Positions 1 through 13,350 of a stretch of DNA of 64,000 bases are shown piece by piece. The notes under the pieces are model-generated. The model made no database searches, had not been told where the DNA came from, and was given only the letters and a program-made list of their open reading frames with translations. Position 1 is the stretch's first letter. Every line of letters begins with the position of its first letter. The position numbers and the translations under genes are program-made. This stretch comes from Anarhynchus alexandrinus (Eukaryota > Chordata > Aves > Charadriiformes > Charadriidae). The DNA is taken from positions 2,391,801 to 2,455,800 of the forward strand of contig VUYV01000047.1 in assembly GCA_008711295.1 (NCBI GenBank), read 5' to 3'.

Positions 1-3000
1 CAAAGATAACAACCTTCAAATTAGGTAGAAATATTCAGGTGAAGTGATTTGCACATGATTTTAATAGTGGATAAGCACCAAAAGGAGATGCTATTCATTT
101 TGTCGTGTAGCATTTGATCATTAAGTGTTTTGCTAGGTTGTATCACACTCAATCTACACAACGTTCTGAAAAACATACTCTTTACAAAACAACCTAAAAA
201 TGTTCTCAAAAGTCTTGGCTTTCATCGCTACCTGCTATTGCATTTATATAGTGAGAAAATAAATATATGTTTATCAAAAGATAGTTAGGGGTACCATTAC
301 CATAATGCAGTACTTCCTTTCCCCTTCGTCTAATGGTCACTGCAAGAAGTGTTGTGAACCTGAGTATTAGATAGAGTCTGATTTTATGGAACCAAGGTTT
401 ACAACTTCTCCACTGTTCATTTCTGCCTTCTATTGCACCTTTCATAAACCTACTGATTAATATCAAACAGTGAACAACTCTGACAAGCAGGATTACTAAT
501 CCAACATAACTGTTTATAGTGTGAATGAAAAAAGCGCTCCATTTCCAGCCACTGCTCTTAATAATAAATTCCTGTTGTACTTAAATGTTGAAGGGATTAC
601 ATAACTGCCAAAGTTCCTTTAAATGTTAAGGGTAGTAATCATATTAAAGACATACTATACAGAAGCAAAAGCAAATGTCAGTTTAGTTATTATTACCATA
701 TTTGCATGGAGTTTTCAAATATAAGGCCAGATTCCTAAACGCGTCCAATTCGTGCTCGTTGCGGCTGAAGAGAGCAAAGAGGAAAAGGAGCTGCGAACCC
801 CGCCGGCCATGCTGCAATCCTGTGCCATATAAGGGTCAGAAAAAGGAGGTTCACGTGCTGTCGGCTAGCCACAGGGCTGTTCTGGATTACACCAGCTGAA
901 ACAGTACCACCGGGACAATCGGGCCAGAGAGACGAAGGGGAATGCCACGCATTCCTCCCTCTTCCCCTGCGCATACTTTGCGCAAGAAAGCTGTTAGATT
1001 GGCTCGATACCATCCTCGGACAATTCTGAAGCGCCCACTTAAGACATGCTTATGACAACTGCGACCCTCTTGGCTATCCTAAGACAGTGACAGCTAGGAA
1101 TCTGCTGCAAACAAAATCAAATACGCAGATGCTTATACACGCGGTCTTTTGATACTTTTCCTTATGCTATTGGCTTTAACGCTCCATATTAAACACCCTG
1201 AAGACAATTAATGCCTTATTAACAACGAAGGCTATGAATTGTCAAGCATTTCCAGAGAAAATGCTGATAAATCAATTTTAAAAATAAAAATATTATATAA
1301 AAAAAAAACCAAGCAAACAACAAAGAAACACCAAAAAAACAACAAAGACCTAGATCTTGAATTGCACTCTATATTTGCCTCCTTCGCTGCCTTGGTGTCA
1401 TTTGCAGGATTAAAACCTGAGCCTGGCGCCTCTCCACACTGTGATTACTGGCAAAGAAACAATTCTTTGACTGCCTTTCCAGTACTCTTTTAAAGGACCG
1501 GGGTTATTCACGCAGAACCACACCCCTCATCCAGCAGGAGAAGAGGAATGCTTGCCCATGGAAGTTATGCGCACGCAATGAAACTCTTGTTCCCAAGTTA
1601 GAAATGGGACCCCATTATTAACATTCCTGATATTCATAGCGCTGCTCACGTTCCACAGCACCCAGCAGCGCTCAGCCAGCAGCCTCAATTAAAAAACATC
1701 TAACTGTGACTTTTATATTACCATTTAATCAGTTCTTTTCGGAATTGCTCACCTGCAGAGCCGTGCTGCAGCTCTTCCTTTGGAAGGTAGGGGTCCAGCC
1801 ACAGTCTCACCCGAAAAGCCAATGCCAATGATGCTCGTTGGTGCTAACGTCCCAGAGGAGCATCAGCTCTACAGCTGCACCCGCGTCCCTTCCTTCAACG
1901 TTCGCTGAACGGTGTTTCTTCAAAGTCACCCACTTCCATACTGCCACAATTGCCAACTTTTGGCTTACAATAAATAGAATAATGAAAAGGCAAAGAGGAG
2001 CGATGTTACTAATTCACTGCACGTTAGGGTCCAGGGATGGTTGCAACGTGTTTGACACCTAAAAATTAAGTATTGTCTGGTAACTTACGTAGCGCTGGGT
2101 GGAAAGCAGTCTCCCATGGCTCAAGAATCCGTGAGATGTTGAACATTTTCCTCTACAAACTCAAAAATCCAAAACATTTGCCAATAATATACGTGTAAGA
2201 ATAGAGATGTCTCTAGATAGGGTCTAGAGAAGGTCAAATTGCTTTGAAACGTCGTCTCTTTTTTTAGGCTAGTTATCACTATGGCAGTGATAAATATTTT
2301 GCAAAAAATATAAATAAAGCAGGCTGGATATTGCATACTCAGAACGGGTGTCACTAGAGAACTCTTTTCTTTTTTTTTTTTACCCTAAGTGAAATTTCTA
2401 GGAAGGATTTTGGCAAAAATATGAGCGTGGAAAGCACCATGGGAAGCACATTAGCCCTAACGCATTCAGCGACCTACAATGGGTTCCCTGCCACCGTGGC
2501 TATCACGTCTTCATGTCAAGCTCTTCCTTTATGGGAATTTTGAGAAGGGAGGAAAATTAGTCATGCTCTTATTTCTCAGCATTCTTTGACCAAGTATCAG
2601 AAGAAACTGCTTTTTTCAAATCACGTTTTTAGTTAGTGACACTTTTTTTAATCTCTGGTTTGGTGTTTGTCCACAAACAGAAAGGAAACCTAGTGGCTCA
2701 GCAGATGGCCACCTTAGACGGTTTCCTGAGGGTTGGGAAGGTTTGAAGAGGGAACCCCACACTCCTTCACGGGATCCTGAGGTCTCCCCGGCCCACTGAC
2801 ATCTACCATCTAATGCCTGATGACAGGGCAATGGAGACTGCGTGTTTCAGCTGCGTTTCTAACGCTATCAAAGCCCCTTTCCCTTGTAACTCAACTGTTC
2901 TAATTATGCACATTTCCCTTTGCTGTATTCCTCAAGGTCTTGTCTCACCAAATGATGTAACTCTTGATTACAGCTCTTGTATTCAGCTTGTACGACGAGG

Positions 3001-4268
3001 CTGAAATACTCCCGAACACCTTGATGACAAGTACATGGATTTGCCTGGCAAAACAATAACCACGCTAAAGCTCTTTTAACATCCCGGTTTCTCTGCTGAA
3101 AGCATCTGCCTATACTGTCAATTCATCCTGTGCCTCTTGGGTGTCTGACTTAAGCATAAGTATGCAAGTCCTATAAATGAATACATGCCGCTGGGGGTAG
3201 CACTTACAGTAGAGGAGTATCGTCTCATGAGTGATAAGGGTGACAGAAGTGCAAAGCAGAGCTGAGTGGATCTGGCACTCACATTGCGAACAACACAGCA
3301 TTCGTACGGGAAGATTTTCCCACAGAATGACATGCAATAATTTATTCTAAGCCCTTCCAACTTGTGTGTGGTTGTTTTTTTTTTGGTTGGGTTTTTTTTT
3401 TTCCCTCCTCTGAGAAGTTGCTATCTTCTGCAGCTTTTCTCTAAATAACTATTTAAGGGAAGATGCCACTGCTAAAATGAAGTACCTCATTTGAAGGAAA
3501 GCTAACCAGTCTGACCAAATAAATAATTACTAGTCAACAGTATTCCCACATGGCTGCCTTCTACAAGAGTGTATCACTGAGAAAAAAAGGGTAGGTTTTT
3601 TTAATACTAAAATGCTGATGGTTTAAAGTAAAAGTTTTAAAAGGCCCAATTTTTAATCCCTGGTTATAAGCATAAAAGCAAAATAAAAATAAGCCTCCTG
3701 AAGTTTTAGGCAGGAAATGTTGTTTACTCAATGACAACCCTGCTCTGAGCATTTCGTCTTCCTAAAGGTCAGAGCATGAAAGACTTCCAGATCCCCCAAT
3801 GCTCTGCTGCACAGAGAAGCATAAAAACTCTTATCCTGAGCCAGACTGGTTCCCCAACACGTCTACTGTCATGTCTCCAACACTACCCACCACCAGATGT
3901 TTCAGCAGATGCAATAAACGGGTGAAATAAAGGTGGCTGCGGGACACTCCTTGTCTTCTGATGGAGGTCAAACATTTTCCAACCACATATGACCTGAGAC
4001 CAGATAGATATGGGCACTGTCCTGTCACCATTTAGAGCCATAAATTAGAATAAGACATCCTCCTCTGCCCAGCGCTTCTGCTGAAAAGGGCAGAATTCAG
4101 TGACCCCGGGGTCTGAAGTCACAGCAGAAAGTCTGAAACCTCCCTGGTCACCTATAAACATCCCATTCTCTTCTCCCCATTTTTCCTATCCCCCCACTTA
4201 GGTCCTCTCCTTGTTACTGCTTAGCTGCATTGTTCAGCTCTTTGTAAAAACAAAGCAAAAAATACATC
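1..4268. other. Noncoding AT-rich sequence, no gene recognised
   Basis: No exon, RNA gene or clear repeat is recognised here. A mildly CpG-enriched patch lies at about 735-1020, and open frames of up to 92 codons cross it on the minus strand without any recognisable domain. Simple poly-T runs occur near 2369 and 3374. The open frames are short and look like chance. Confidence 0.6.
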
Positions 4269-4335
4269 ACTACTCTTATCCAATACATAAACTCAATAGA
4301 CTAAAAATCATATAGTTTACAAAGATTTGTGCAAG
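4269..4335 (+). repeat. Local diverged repeat, copy 1 (partner at 5797-5863)
   Basis: A segment of about 65 bp shares most of its bases, in order, with 5797-5863. Shared words include CTTATCC, ATACATAAACTCAATAG and TTACAAAGATTTG. The copies differ by scattered substitutions and short indels. I do not recognise the family. It is either an old local duplication or two copies of an unnamed dispersed repeat. Confidence 0.6.
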
Positions 4336-5090
4336 CATTTAAAAATTTCCATCCCACGTAATTACAGAAATTCAAGTAAAGGCAACAAAAACCTGTACCT
4401 TTCCCTTGGAAACTCTGCTCAGCCTCAAGCCTATGCGCACGCGTCCCTGAGACGTGATCCTCTTGCCTCTCTGCTGCCTGTTCTCCAGCTGTTGGTGGTT
4501 AGCACAAAAGAGACAGGGAGACCAATACCGCTCTTCCAAACATCTCTGCTTCTCTGTCAGTGACTTTCTGCCTTCAGCAACCTGGTCAGAGAGCGACGCT
4601 TAAGCATGCACCTTCCTTTAGACTATAATTCCCAAAAACAAAAACCAGCATTAAAAGGAGGGAAGCATTCAGAATTACAGTCAGTTCAGTCAGCCTTGAT
4701 TTTCCTAGTCAGCAACCTCAAAATACAAGCACAGCCTTCAAAATGCAAGCTTATAATGTCAACTAAAGGTCACAATTTTATTATTTTTAAACTAGCTGAG
4801 TGTCTTATTAAAGTGTCCAAATGGAAAAGAAAGAGTAATGATGTTCCAGTCTGAACTGTCTAACGAGGCTGAAATGTGAAAATCCTCGAGAAGTAGGAAA
4901 TCCATGTAGTGAATGACCAGCTCTCACTTAGCTGTACAGCAGCGGGAAAGGAGAGGAAGATCTATGTAAATTTTTAGAAAAGTACAACGCTATCTACAGT
5001 AATCGGTGTGTTTGGATTTGAAGGGTGAGATTATCAGAGAGATAAGAGCCCACCCAAGGAGATCTGGTGTGAATTTAGCTCACAGCTTTG
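4336..5090. other. Noncoding spacer
   Basis: Unique-looking sequence between the first copy of the local repeat and a CR1 tail. Open frames of up to 82 codons show no recognisable domains. Nothing else is supported. Confidence 0.5.
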
Positions 5091-5190
5091 AGCAACTTGG
5101 TCTAGTGGGAGGTGTCCCTGCCTATGGCAGGGGGGTTGGAACTCGATGATCTTCAAGGTCCCTTCCAACCCAAACCATTCTATGATTCTA
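5091..5190 (+). mobile_element. CR1 LINE, 5'-truncated 3' end
   Basis: About 100 bp of CR1 3' untranslated region in sense orientation. It holds the stem-loop with CCTGCC and GGCAGG arms, the GATGATCTTCAAGGTCCCTT block and the octamer-type tail CATTCTATGATTCTA. It is nearly the same over this length as the copy ending at 27437, so both probably belong to one subfamily. Severe 5' truncation is the usual state of CR1 insertions. It has no coding capacity. Confidence 0.95.
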
Positions 5191-5796
5191 CAGGCGGTAC
5201 TCCTCACAGTTCACAATTGCAGTGTTATAAAAAAAAAAAAACACATATAAAGATAACAGTACAGGAAACAAAGATTTAAAAAAAAAAATGTCAGCATTAA
5301 CAAAGAGAAGGAAACACAACAAAAATGGTTTGAGAAACCACCTGTGAGATGCTGAGCAAGTCTGTTCCATCAGATATCTACGATGCTCCCAGGGCACCAC
5401 TGCAGGAGCACGTGAATCATTGCTCTAAGCATATGCAGATCTTTGTGAGACTGGTCTTAATAGATTTCTGTAATACATACATGATTTAAAAACATACTTT
5501 CATTTAAAAGTTCAGTTTTGTAAGCACATCAAAGCTTTGAAAAAATGTAGATTTATGTCTTTTAATAGTGCATATTAATAATATTGATATAATTATCACT
5601 ATTCATATTTGAAGACTCCTGAATACAAATTTTTCAAAGATTACTTGAAATTCAGAATGGGGAGTAGAGATCCATAATTTAGTGGGTAGAAGTGGGAGTC
5701 AAGTTTTCTGGAGCCTAATTTTCCCAGTGTTTAAATATTGCAGAGAATCGATGCAAAGCTCTGAAATGAACTTTGGAAAAACTGTTCATTCTCATT
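5191..5796. other. Noncoding spacer
   Basis: AT-rich sequence with poly-A runs at about 5229 and 5279. No gene or recognisable element is seen. Confidence 0.5.
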
Positions 5797-5863
5797 ACTA
5801 CACTTATCCGATACATAAACTCAATAGGCTAAAATTCATAGATGTTACAAAGATTTGGTGCAG
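5797..5863 (+). repeat. Local diverged repeat, copy 2 (partner at 4269-4335)
   Basis: Second copy of the ~65 bp repeat, in the same orientation and about 1.5 kb downstream of the first. It is followed at about 5869-5893 by GAGCGCTTTGAGATCTCATGATGAAAG. That resembles the terminal part of MIR-like or CR1-like ancient repeats (AAAGCGCTTTGAGATC followed by GATGAAAG). This copy may therefore be part of a larger, decayed interspersed element. Confidence 0.6.
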
Positions 5864-7170
5864 TTCAATAGAGCGCTTTGAGATCTCATGATGAAAGAGT
5901 GAACACAAGTACAAAGTAATATAATGAAGATAGCACCATTAATTAGAATTATTAAAATTCATACACGAAAACCTATAATCTAAGCAGTGGGGACTAAGTT
6001 ATTTGTAGATGCTTAAAATAAGGATAAACGTTAAGAATATTAATTCGGACAATTGAACCTGGCATACCAAAATTGGCCTTTTTGTTTTGTTTAGTCTTTG
6101 GAGAACAACAGATAAGTTCCCATAAAACAAGAACAATGAGCTGCTGTGTGTATACTCTGATTTGCTTTTTAAGATGCTCATTTAGTACTTAACAGCAAGT
6201 GCTAGGTAGAACAAGCCATTCCTGGAGCAACCAGTGATGTGATGGGGAGAAAGATTTTTTTGATTTTTTTTATTTTTTTTTTTCATCTAAAAGGTGGAGA
6301 CCAAGAACCCCGCTCTCACAGAAGGTGATCTGGGGGGTTGAGCAAGGAGAAGGATGCCGGTGAGGGCCACAGTCCACGTACACGCCAACCCTTCGTGGTT
6401 CATTCAGCAGTTTTCAGACTTTAACCCTTCTTGCTAATGCCCTCCAGGGAAAATAAACGTGAAGAGCCTCCACGTGCAATTTGTCTAAGCCCCACCTTGG
6501 CAGCAGAGATGAACAACTGCCGAGACTGTGCCCCTCTCTGTCCCATCCTGACATTTCCTTCCAGCCAAACCTCGCTCTAGCAGGCACCGAGCAAACATAC
6601 ATAGGCAAAGCTCTGCTCAATGGCAGCAGGATCAGCCAGCAACGCAAGTGTCCAAACGAAGTTACAACAATGGCCACATCAGCTATCTGCTGCCAGCCTG
6701 GGGACTGTGACTAACTTGCGCATACATTTGCATAAGTTATATAAAAATGAATGTATAAAGTTATATTTATCTGTACTTGTATCTTCTTTGATATGAGTGG
6801 ATGTTGCTTGTCCACCCACAGCAAAAACTTACAATATTGTAGGCTTATAAATACAGAAAGGAGGAGAGCAAACTACAACAGATTTCTCCTAGGCTATACT
6901 TCAAATATTGTTCAGAAGAACGGAGTTGTGGAGAGCAGCTAGGGCTTGCAACACATCGGTACGTTGGCCATCAATATGGCACCATTTCCAGTGCTGTTGT
7001 GTTCCCATAGATAAGGAAATCGGTCTGATGAGGTGTGATAAATAACTTCGCTTCTTCACCTTCATTTCCCACTGCATCCAGGGTCCTTGGACCGATTCCC
7101 ATGACTTACAGTCCTCTGCACGCCCAACATCTCTCTGTATCCCACCCCAAACTGGGCAAAAATACGAGCA

Positions 7171-7248
7171 ATCAGGGTCTGAGCCAACTCCCACTGGAAG
7201 TTGGTGGGAGTTTTCCCGTTGACTTCAAAGAGAGCCGAAGTGGGTCCT
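7171..7248. repeat. Possible ancient amniote palindromic repeat
   Basis: The pattern CTGAGCCAACTCCCACTG, then AGTTGGTGGGAG, then TTGACTTCAAAG resembles a short palindromic repeat common in reptile and bird genomes. In that repeat a 'cccattgaagtcaatgggag' core is flanked by complementary arms. I recall the pattern but cannot name the family with certainty. The copy is well diverged. Confidence 0.35.
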
Positions 7249-7670
7249 CGCTGCAGAGCAAGGAAGATGTTCATCGAGATTTACAAACATGATTTTCTGT
7301 TCATGTTTCTACTTCCTAACTTCATAATCTCAGTTTCCTGGACTAATGCCATGGATTGCTGTACTGTAGTTGTTTTACAATAAACAGAAGAAAAACTCTG
7401 TAAACTTGTATTTTACTGCCAGTGACACACACTTCAAATTCCTTCTGTATTCTCAATGAAGAAAAAAAAAAGAGAAGTTACTGTATTTCCTCCAGATCTT
7501 TGTAGTATCTGGCTTAATCCCTAATTGAAGAAGAGTAGATTGTTATGGAGACACAAATTATATCGTACATAATGAATTTCATCAGAATACAAATATAACA
7601 ATATTGCTTTTTGCCTTTCAACTAGGGAACATCATATTTTAAACTTGGGAATCATTTAGCTTTCGGATTT

Positions 7671-7717
7671 CTCAAAGTAGTTGCAAGGAGATTTGGAATT
7701 TCAAAGTAATTGCAAGG
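7671..7717 (+). repeat. Short two-copy tandem repeat
   Basis: CTCAAAGTAGTTGCAAGG is followed 29 bp later by TTCAAAGTAATTGCAAGG, with 16 of 18 positions matching. A small local duplication with no known function. Confidence 0.6.
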
Positions 7718-9254
7718 GTATGTGAAGCTCAAATCCAGTTTAATGACAAAGGGGAAGAGAAACCAAGAAATCTCAATTAACGTAACCAGCGATAACTAGA
7801 TTCAGTTTCTGGGTGAACAGTATCAGATTAGTACAAGGAAACAAAACACTCATTTAGGAAATATCAAGGTTTTGTGGTAAGAAGGAAAAAAAGGTCAGGA
7901 GCTCTCCAGTTCAAGCTGCCATTACCCCTCTGAAACATCACAGCTCAAAGAGGGCCAAATTGCCAAAATGACTGAACTTTCCTCATTGGGGTTAGTTTTA
8001 TTTATCACTACATTTTTGCTTTTGCCTTAAAAGTTGCCCAGTGGGTAAAGCTGATATATTTAATTTCAGAAAGAGAATTAAAAAGAAAAAGTCCTACCAA
8101 AAATACAACTCAGCCCTATGTATATGTGTATATACATAACAACATTGATTCTCCACGGAAAATAATCTAGTAGGCAACCTAGTAGGTAAGTGCACCAGCA
8201 TATAGAGATATATTTGTAGTTGTTGTTATTCTGTATCCATGCACTGATCTCTGTAAATGTGGGATTAACAAGTTTTCTTGAAACTTTTATTGTGTGTCCA
8301 ACTGAACGGGAACATCTTCTTTGGATAACACAATATAAATTACCTAATTAAGACACATGATCTGTGTAATAAACCCACATATATAAAACATGTGCAGTAA
8401 ACAGTTTTTCAGCCCAAATGTGTCATTGGATTTTTTTTTATTTTCAATTTAGGGGAAAAAAGTATACCACATGTAGACTAATAGTCTCCCAAATTTCCTT
8501 TTTCTTTTTTCTTTCAATTACGAGGGCATTGTCATTACACAAGTCCAAAACCGAGTTCCTCATGCTGGGAGATTTACGATTTATTTTCAGATTTTCACCA
8601 AAAAAAGGATGTTATGTTCAACTTTAAAAGTTGGTACGTATCTATGATGTTATAAACCTATGTATGGCAGCATTATAGATCATTCTATATCACCATTACA
8701 ATTATTGCTGAATAAAAACATTAGCATGATACAGAGTAAGCATAGCACACGTAATCCCGACAGCGTGAAGTCCCAAAGGGTAAATGTGATCCTTGAGTAC
8801 ATGAAATGGAGGATAACACGTAGCAGCAGAGAGTTGCCGTCTCCTCTGTGTACAGCATTGAAGAAGTCATTACAAAAAAAACAATGTTCGGTTATGGCAT
8901 TTACAGAATAAAAAGTATGACAAAATACCTTGAATTGACTTAGGGAAAAAAAAAACAAACCATCACTAACATTTTTAAGAACCCACCTTACAGATTTAAA
9001 CTCCACCTGTTTCATTTCTGAAAGAGAAGGTTTTTGATACGAGATAAGTTTGTTCAAAAGAAAATCAAAATCCAAAGGTTAGAAGTTAAGGCTAAAGGAA
9101 TTTAAGTGAGAAATGTTTTAAATACTGAAAAAAAAAATAACATCAGAACAACATATTAGAACATATTCTTTTCTGAGGAGGAATATTTCTGGAGCTGAGG
9201 CTTTAAGAACTATTTAAGCTGAAGCATAAATTAGAAATATCATGGTGGCATTAC

Positions 9255-9325
9255 TGAACAACGCCCTATGGCCTACAGATCAAGAGGTCAGACTAGTCCC
9301 TTCTGACCTTTAAATATAAGAGCAG
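9255..9325 (+). mobile_element. Ancient CR1-type LINE tail
   Basis: The block AGGTCAGACTAGTCCCTTCTGACCTTTAAATATAAG matches the general pattern of older CR1 3' ends (aggtcagactagatgat...gtcccttctgaccttaaa). It is diverged and has lost about ten internal bases relative to that pattern. No octamer tail is clear. Confidence 0.65.
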
Positions 9326-10957
9326 CATTTTGTTTAGGACTTCTATTATTTGTATTCCGTTAGTCCAGAGAGTTCCCAGTCACAATTAAACTCTGCATCA
9401 TGGAAGAACCTGAGCAAACAGAGAGATTTCATGGGCTGTCCCCAAGAGCTTACAGTCTTAAAGCTCAATTTTGCAACTTGCAGTGAATGAAGTTGCACAT
9501 AAGTGGGATCATTCTCCCAAATTCGGTGATAACACAGTACCGACATTTATTATAATGGTATTTCTTTCATTTTGCCATCACAGCATTTGGGAGTTTGACT
9601 GCATTCCTTCCTAAGTAGCCTATTCTGTTTTGCTCATACGAGACTCCAAATTGCCATTTAAAATTCCTGAGTTTATTAACTGCCAGCTCCTGGTGCCAGC
9701 TATTTTATATGGCAAGCCAGAAGGCAGGAAGAGGCCTGTGACTGACACGACACGTACGTGTTCCTGGAGAATACACTGGGGACTTCTCTTTGATCTGAAC
9801 CTCTCCAATACGGAAAGGCTCATCACGTCGGCCAGGCAGACTCTATTTTCACATTTTAAGCCCTTGAAGGTACCCGAGTTACCCAGGGAAATTTTAACTA
9901 ATCCTCATTTTGCCATACCCGAGCTAACGGGTTATCCCAATTTCAAAGTCATCTGTTGAAATGGCCACACTTTCAAGGTCTCTCCTGTTTGCTTGAGGTC
10001 TAGTGCTGATGTACGTGCTTCTGGCCACCGGTGCCAAGAAATTACGTGTACCGTGTTTAAGCAGTGCAGTTCATGTCCCCAGAACTGTTGTATTTCTGCT
10101 CACCACAATAGTTGCTAAAAGCTTGTGCTCCAGACTGGTGGGATTCGGTTTCAGTTTTTAGCACACTATTTTCACTGCATCCTACACCCGGCCACAGCTT
10201 ATCTATCATTTGATTCTGACAGATACATATTTTATATTTTGACAAGCAACCCACTTGACTGCTTTCCTGTGACATCATCTTATCTCTGAATGTACCAACC
10301 TGTTAATAACTTCATTTTCTGGTTGAATTTTTCCAAATTAAATTAAGCAGGCGAAACATGTTAAGCTCACCAAGTCCTCTTAACACTTCTGCTGAAGGGC
10401 ATCTTCTGATAGCTTGATTTTGAAAAGGGCAGCGTACAACCTGTTCAGAGAGGGATTGGGTCCAAGATATCAGGTTTCCTGGAAGGTAGAAGATTTCTTC
10501 CTCGGCTAAAAAATACAAAAAGGACAAAACACAAAACCAAACAACAAAAAATATTTATCATCTGTTAACTAATATTCTACAGATTATATCATTATTTAAT
10601 GGTACTTGAAGGAAACCCTTATGAGATAAAAAGGAGCAATACAATCTAACATAAACTAATTTTCAATTTTTCTTCTGTAGATAGAGAGATGGAAGCTAAA
10701 TATAGTCCAATGTTAGCATGAAATAATTTTCTCTCTATCTTGTGACAATAAAAAGTCAGCAGAAGCTTTTCTTTCATGTTAATTAAAACAATTTTAGGGG
10801 AAAAAAAATCTTCTTCCTGGATATACTATATAACATTCTTAATTAAATATGGGCACTTTTGTACTTATCTTATTCCATAATTAGCTCTTCTGTGGAAGCA
10901 ATACTGCCCTGGACATGAAATCACAGGACAGTGACAAAATTTAATTGGATAACATGG
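9326..10957. other. Noncoding spacer
   Basis: Overlapping frames of 109 codons (plus strand, 9630-9959) and 68 codons (minus strand, 9620-9826) have no recognisable domains and no supporting splice context. Nothing else is identified. Confidence 0.5.
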
Positions 10958-11045
10958 ACACAGAATCAGAAAATCAGGCTCTTTTCCCAGTTGTGTAGCT
11001 CAGAACATTTTTTCCCATTCTGTGCCTCAGTCTGCTGCCATTTAA
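10958..11045 (+). mobile_element. MIR-like SINE fragment
   Basis: The stretch ends in TTCTGTGCCTCAGTCTGCTGCCATTTAAA, close to the MIR core (cctctgtgcctcagtttcctcatctgtaaaa). It is preceded by TTTCCCAGTTGTGTAGCTCAG, which fits the MIR segment around the 'agctgtgtgaccttggg' part. Orientation is sense. MIRs are tRNA-derived SINEs shared across amniotes, and bird copies are typically this decayed. Confidence 0.55.
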
Positions 11046-12026
11046 ATTGAATATACTGCACCGAGGAGAAGAAAAATCAATATGAAAAACATAGCGCAAC
11101 TTATTTTTTCCAGTTGTGTTACAAGCCGAAACACAGCGCTCAGTTCCTGGAGGTTTCCTGTGCACTCAGGTTGTTTCAAAAAGAAAGCTGGCGTGCACAG
11201 AGCCACGAGCATCAATCCTGACCCACGCGGCCACCCAGGGTCAAGGAGAGGTCCGAAGCAGCAGAGCCACGCTGTGCCCAGAGGTGAATTGGCATCTCTG
11301 GCCATCACCCCATCCCAGGGACCCCCTGCAGTGGCGGACCTCTATGCCCCAGACATGTTCTTGCCTGGGAGAAACTGGTCTTGGCGTTGCCCACCCAAAG
11401 CCACCGGGACCATGAGAAGAAAGCCCAACGGCACGGCTCAGAGCTAGAGAGGATCCAAAAGGCCCCGACTGCTTCATTTTCACTTTGCACCTACGATTTG
11501 CTCTGCACCAAGAGGGTGGATGAGGAGCCAAGAGAAAGGCTGATCTCATTCTCCTGGAGTTACGTCTTTGAAAGCCTGTTCAGAGACTTGAACTGCATAA
11601 AATGCCATTGCATAAATTACCACTGTGGTGGGACTTCATTAGCATTCGTAGATTGCATTGCTTGATATATCTGAAAGTATCCACGCAGGGCCAAATCCTC
11701 ATTCCTCATTCCCGAGAGTCTAACTTTCAGCTCTAACAAGGGTGTCAGACTCCAACGGGGAGTTTTGAAAACACAGTGTATCTCGTTGGGCTTCCTACCA
11801 GCAATCTTCAAAGACGCCTGGCATGAGAAACGCCACCCAGCACCAGAGAGAGCTGCGAGAATGCGCTAGGGGCTGCCAGAGCTCCCCGTGCTCCTGCCTT
11901 TCCCTACCCCAGCTCCTCTCCACTACGAACTTCTCAGCCAACCTTATACATATTGGAAAACATATTAAGACCAATAACTCAAAAGCCTGAGTTATGATAA
12001 ATGCTTTCATTTTCCTTACTAATGCT

Positions 12027-12048
12027 AAAAATAAAATAAAATAAAATA
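12027..12048 (+). repeat. (AAAAT)n microsatellite
   Basis: About four AAAAT units in tandem. Confidence 0.85.
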
Positions 12049-13281
12049 TTCTGATGATGCTAACAGCAGCCTGATCCCACCCATTGTGTTCCAGTAACAA
12101 CCTGGTTTTAAATCACTGCAGGTTTTGCCCAGGAGAGAAGTCCTGACCTGAGGCAGAAGTGACCTGGGATGAGAGACCAACTACAGAAAAGGCTGAGCTT
12201 TTTAAAGAGAGATCTGTACGACTTGGGAGCTATACACAGAGCTGAAATACATGCCATTGTATCGGGGAGTGAAAAAAACCCAATCTGTAACTTCAACTTG
12301 TTTAAAATAGATTTAATTAGAACTAATACAAATGCATCTTTCCTACATGGTTGATCTAATCAACACTGGCAGCTTTAATTACAAGCCTATTTAAGGTGAA
12401 CATATTGCATTACTGTGAAAAAGATGCATTATTTCACATTGTAGGTGTACCTCCTACTTCTCTATCTGTCACACAGGCACTGTCTTTAATAGCTGTTAAT
12501 GTTATGTCTCATTTTCTAAGTTCAATTTTTGAAGTTTCTAAGCGCAATCCGATGGATTTCAACCCAAATCTAATAATTGCAATCTATTTTATTTTTTCCT
12601 CACTATTTAGTTTTCGCCACAAAGAGAATGACAGGTCTAATATGAGGCTCCTGAAATGTAGTTACATCTAAGCTTCAGCGCTCCAGAGCACATAAAATAA
12701 ATATATGATCAATGAAATGAAACATGACAAAATGTTTCATATTGATGTTATTTTTCTTTTCAAAACGTCTTTTATGGTTAATGCCCTCAGTCACTTTTTC
12801 CATACATTTTCTTTTTTGTAATATATAGCTTTCCTAGTTCTGATTTCAAGTTCAGGGTGCCTGGGGAGAATTGGAAGATTTCTTCAAACCAAGACTGTTC
12901 CTTCAGCCTTTCACATGAGAAAATTGTTAGGCGCATTAAAGTATTCCTGACTATGTTGCATTCCTTTGTTCAGAGTGAGTTTTGGGAACACATCCTTTTC
13001 TCATTATATTTCCATAAAATATATTTGATCTATTCTATTCTTAGAATACCTCTGATGTGGTCTGTGAATGGAGCACAGTATAAAAATATTTCTTTTTTTT
13101 TTTTTTTTTGGAGACAAAATGTTTCCATTTCTTAGACACATAAAAAGTCACTATATAGCACTCCACGAAAGTAAAACTTTACAGAAAGTTTGGGTATAAC
13201 TCGGCACAGATCACAAAAGGAATCCATCCTCGCAGAGTCCAGTTGTAACTCACAACCTCATTGAATGCACATAGACAGTGA

Positions 13282-13350
13282 CAGAAAGAGAAGGAGAAAG
13301 AGGAGAGGAGCAAAAAAAAAAAGGAAAGAGAAATAGAGAAGGAATGAGAC
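13282..13350 (+). repeat. Purine-rich low-complexity tract
   Basis: Almost uninterrupted A/G sequence (AGAAAG and GGAGAA motifs plus a poly-A run). Confidence 0.75.

Larger units (their letters stand above)
5864..9254. other. Noncoding AT-rich sequence
   Basis: No gene recognised. The stretch contains a possible old palindromic repeat (7171-7248), a two-copy near-tandem repeat of about 18 bp (7671-7688 and 7700-7717), and a TA/TG-rich patch at 8116-8138. A 131-codon minus-strand frame at 8680-9075 has no domain I recognise and is of a length expected by chance here. Confidence 0.5.

Noticed and set aside
1402..1411. TTGCAGGATT as the terminus of another palindromic MITE
   Set aside because: Only the 10-bp end is present. 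No matching left terminus or internal pattern was found within a few hundred bases.
8680..9075. 131-codon minus-strand frame
   Set aside because: Several frames of this length are expected by chance in the window, and no domain or splice context is seen.
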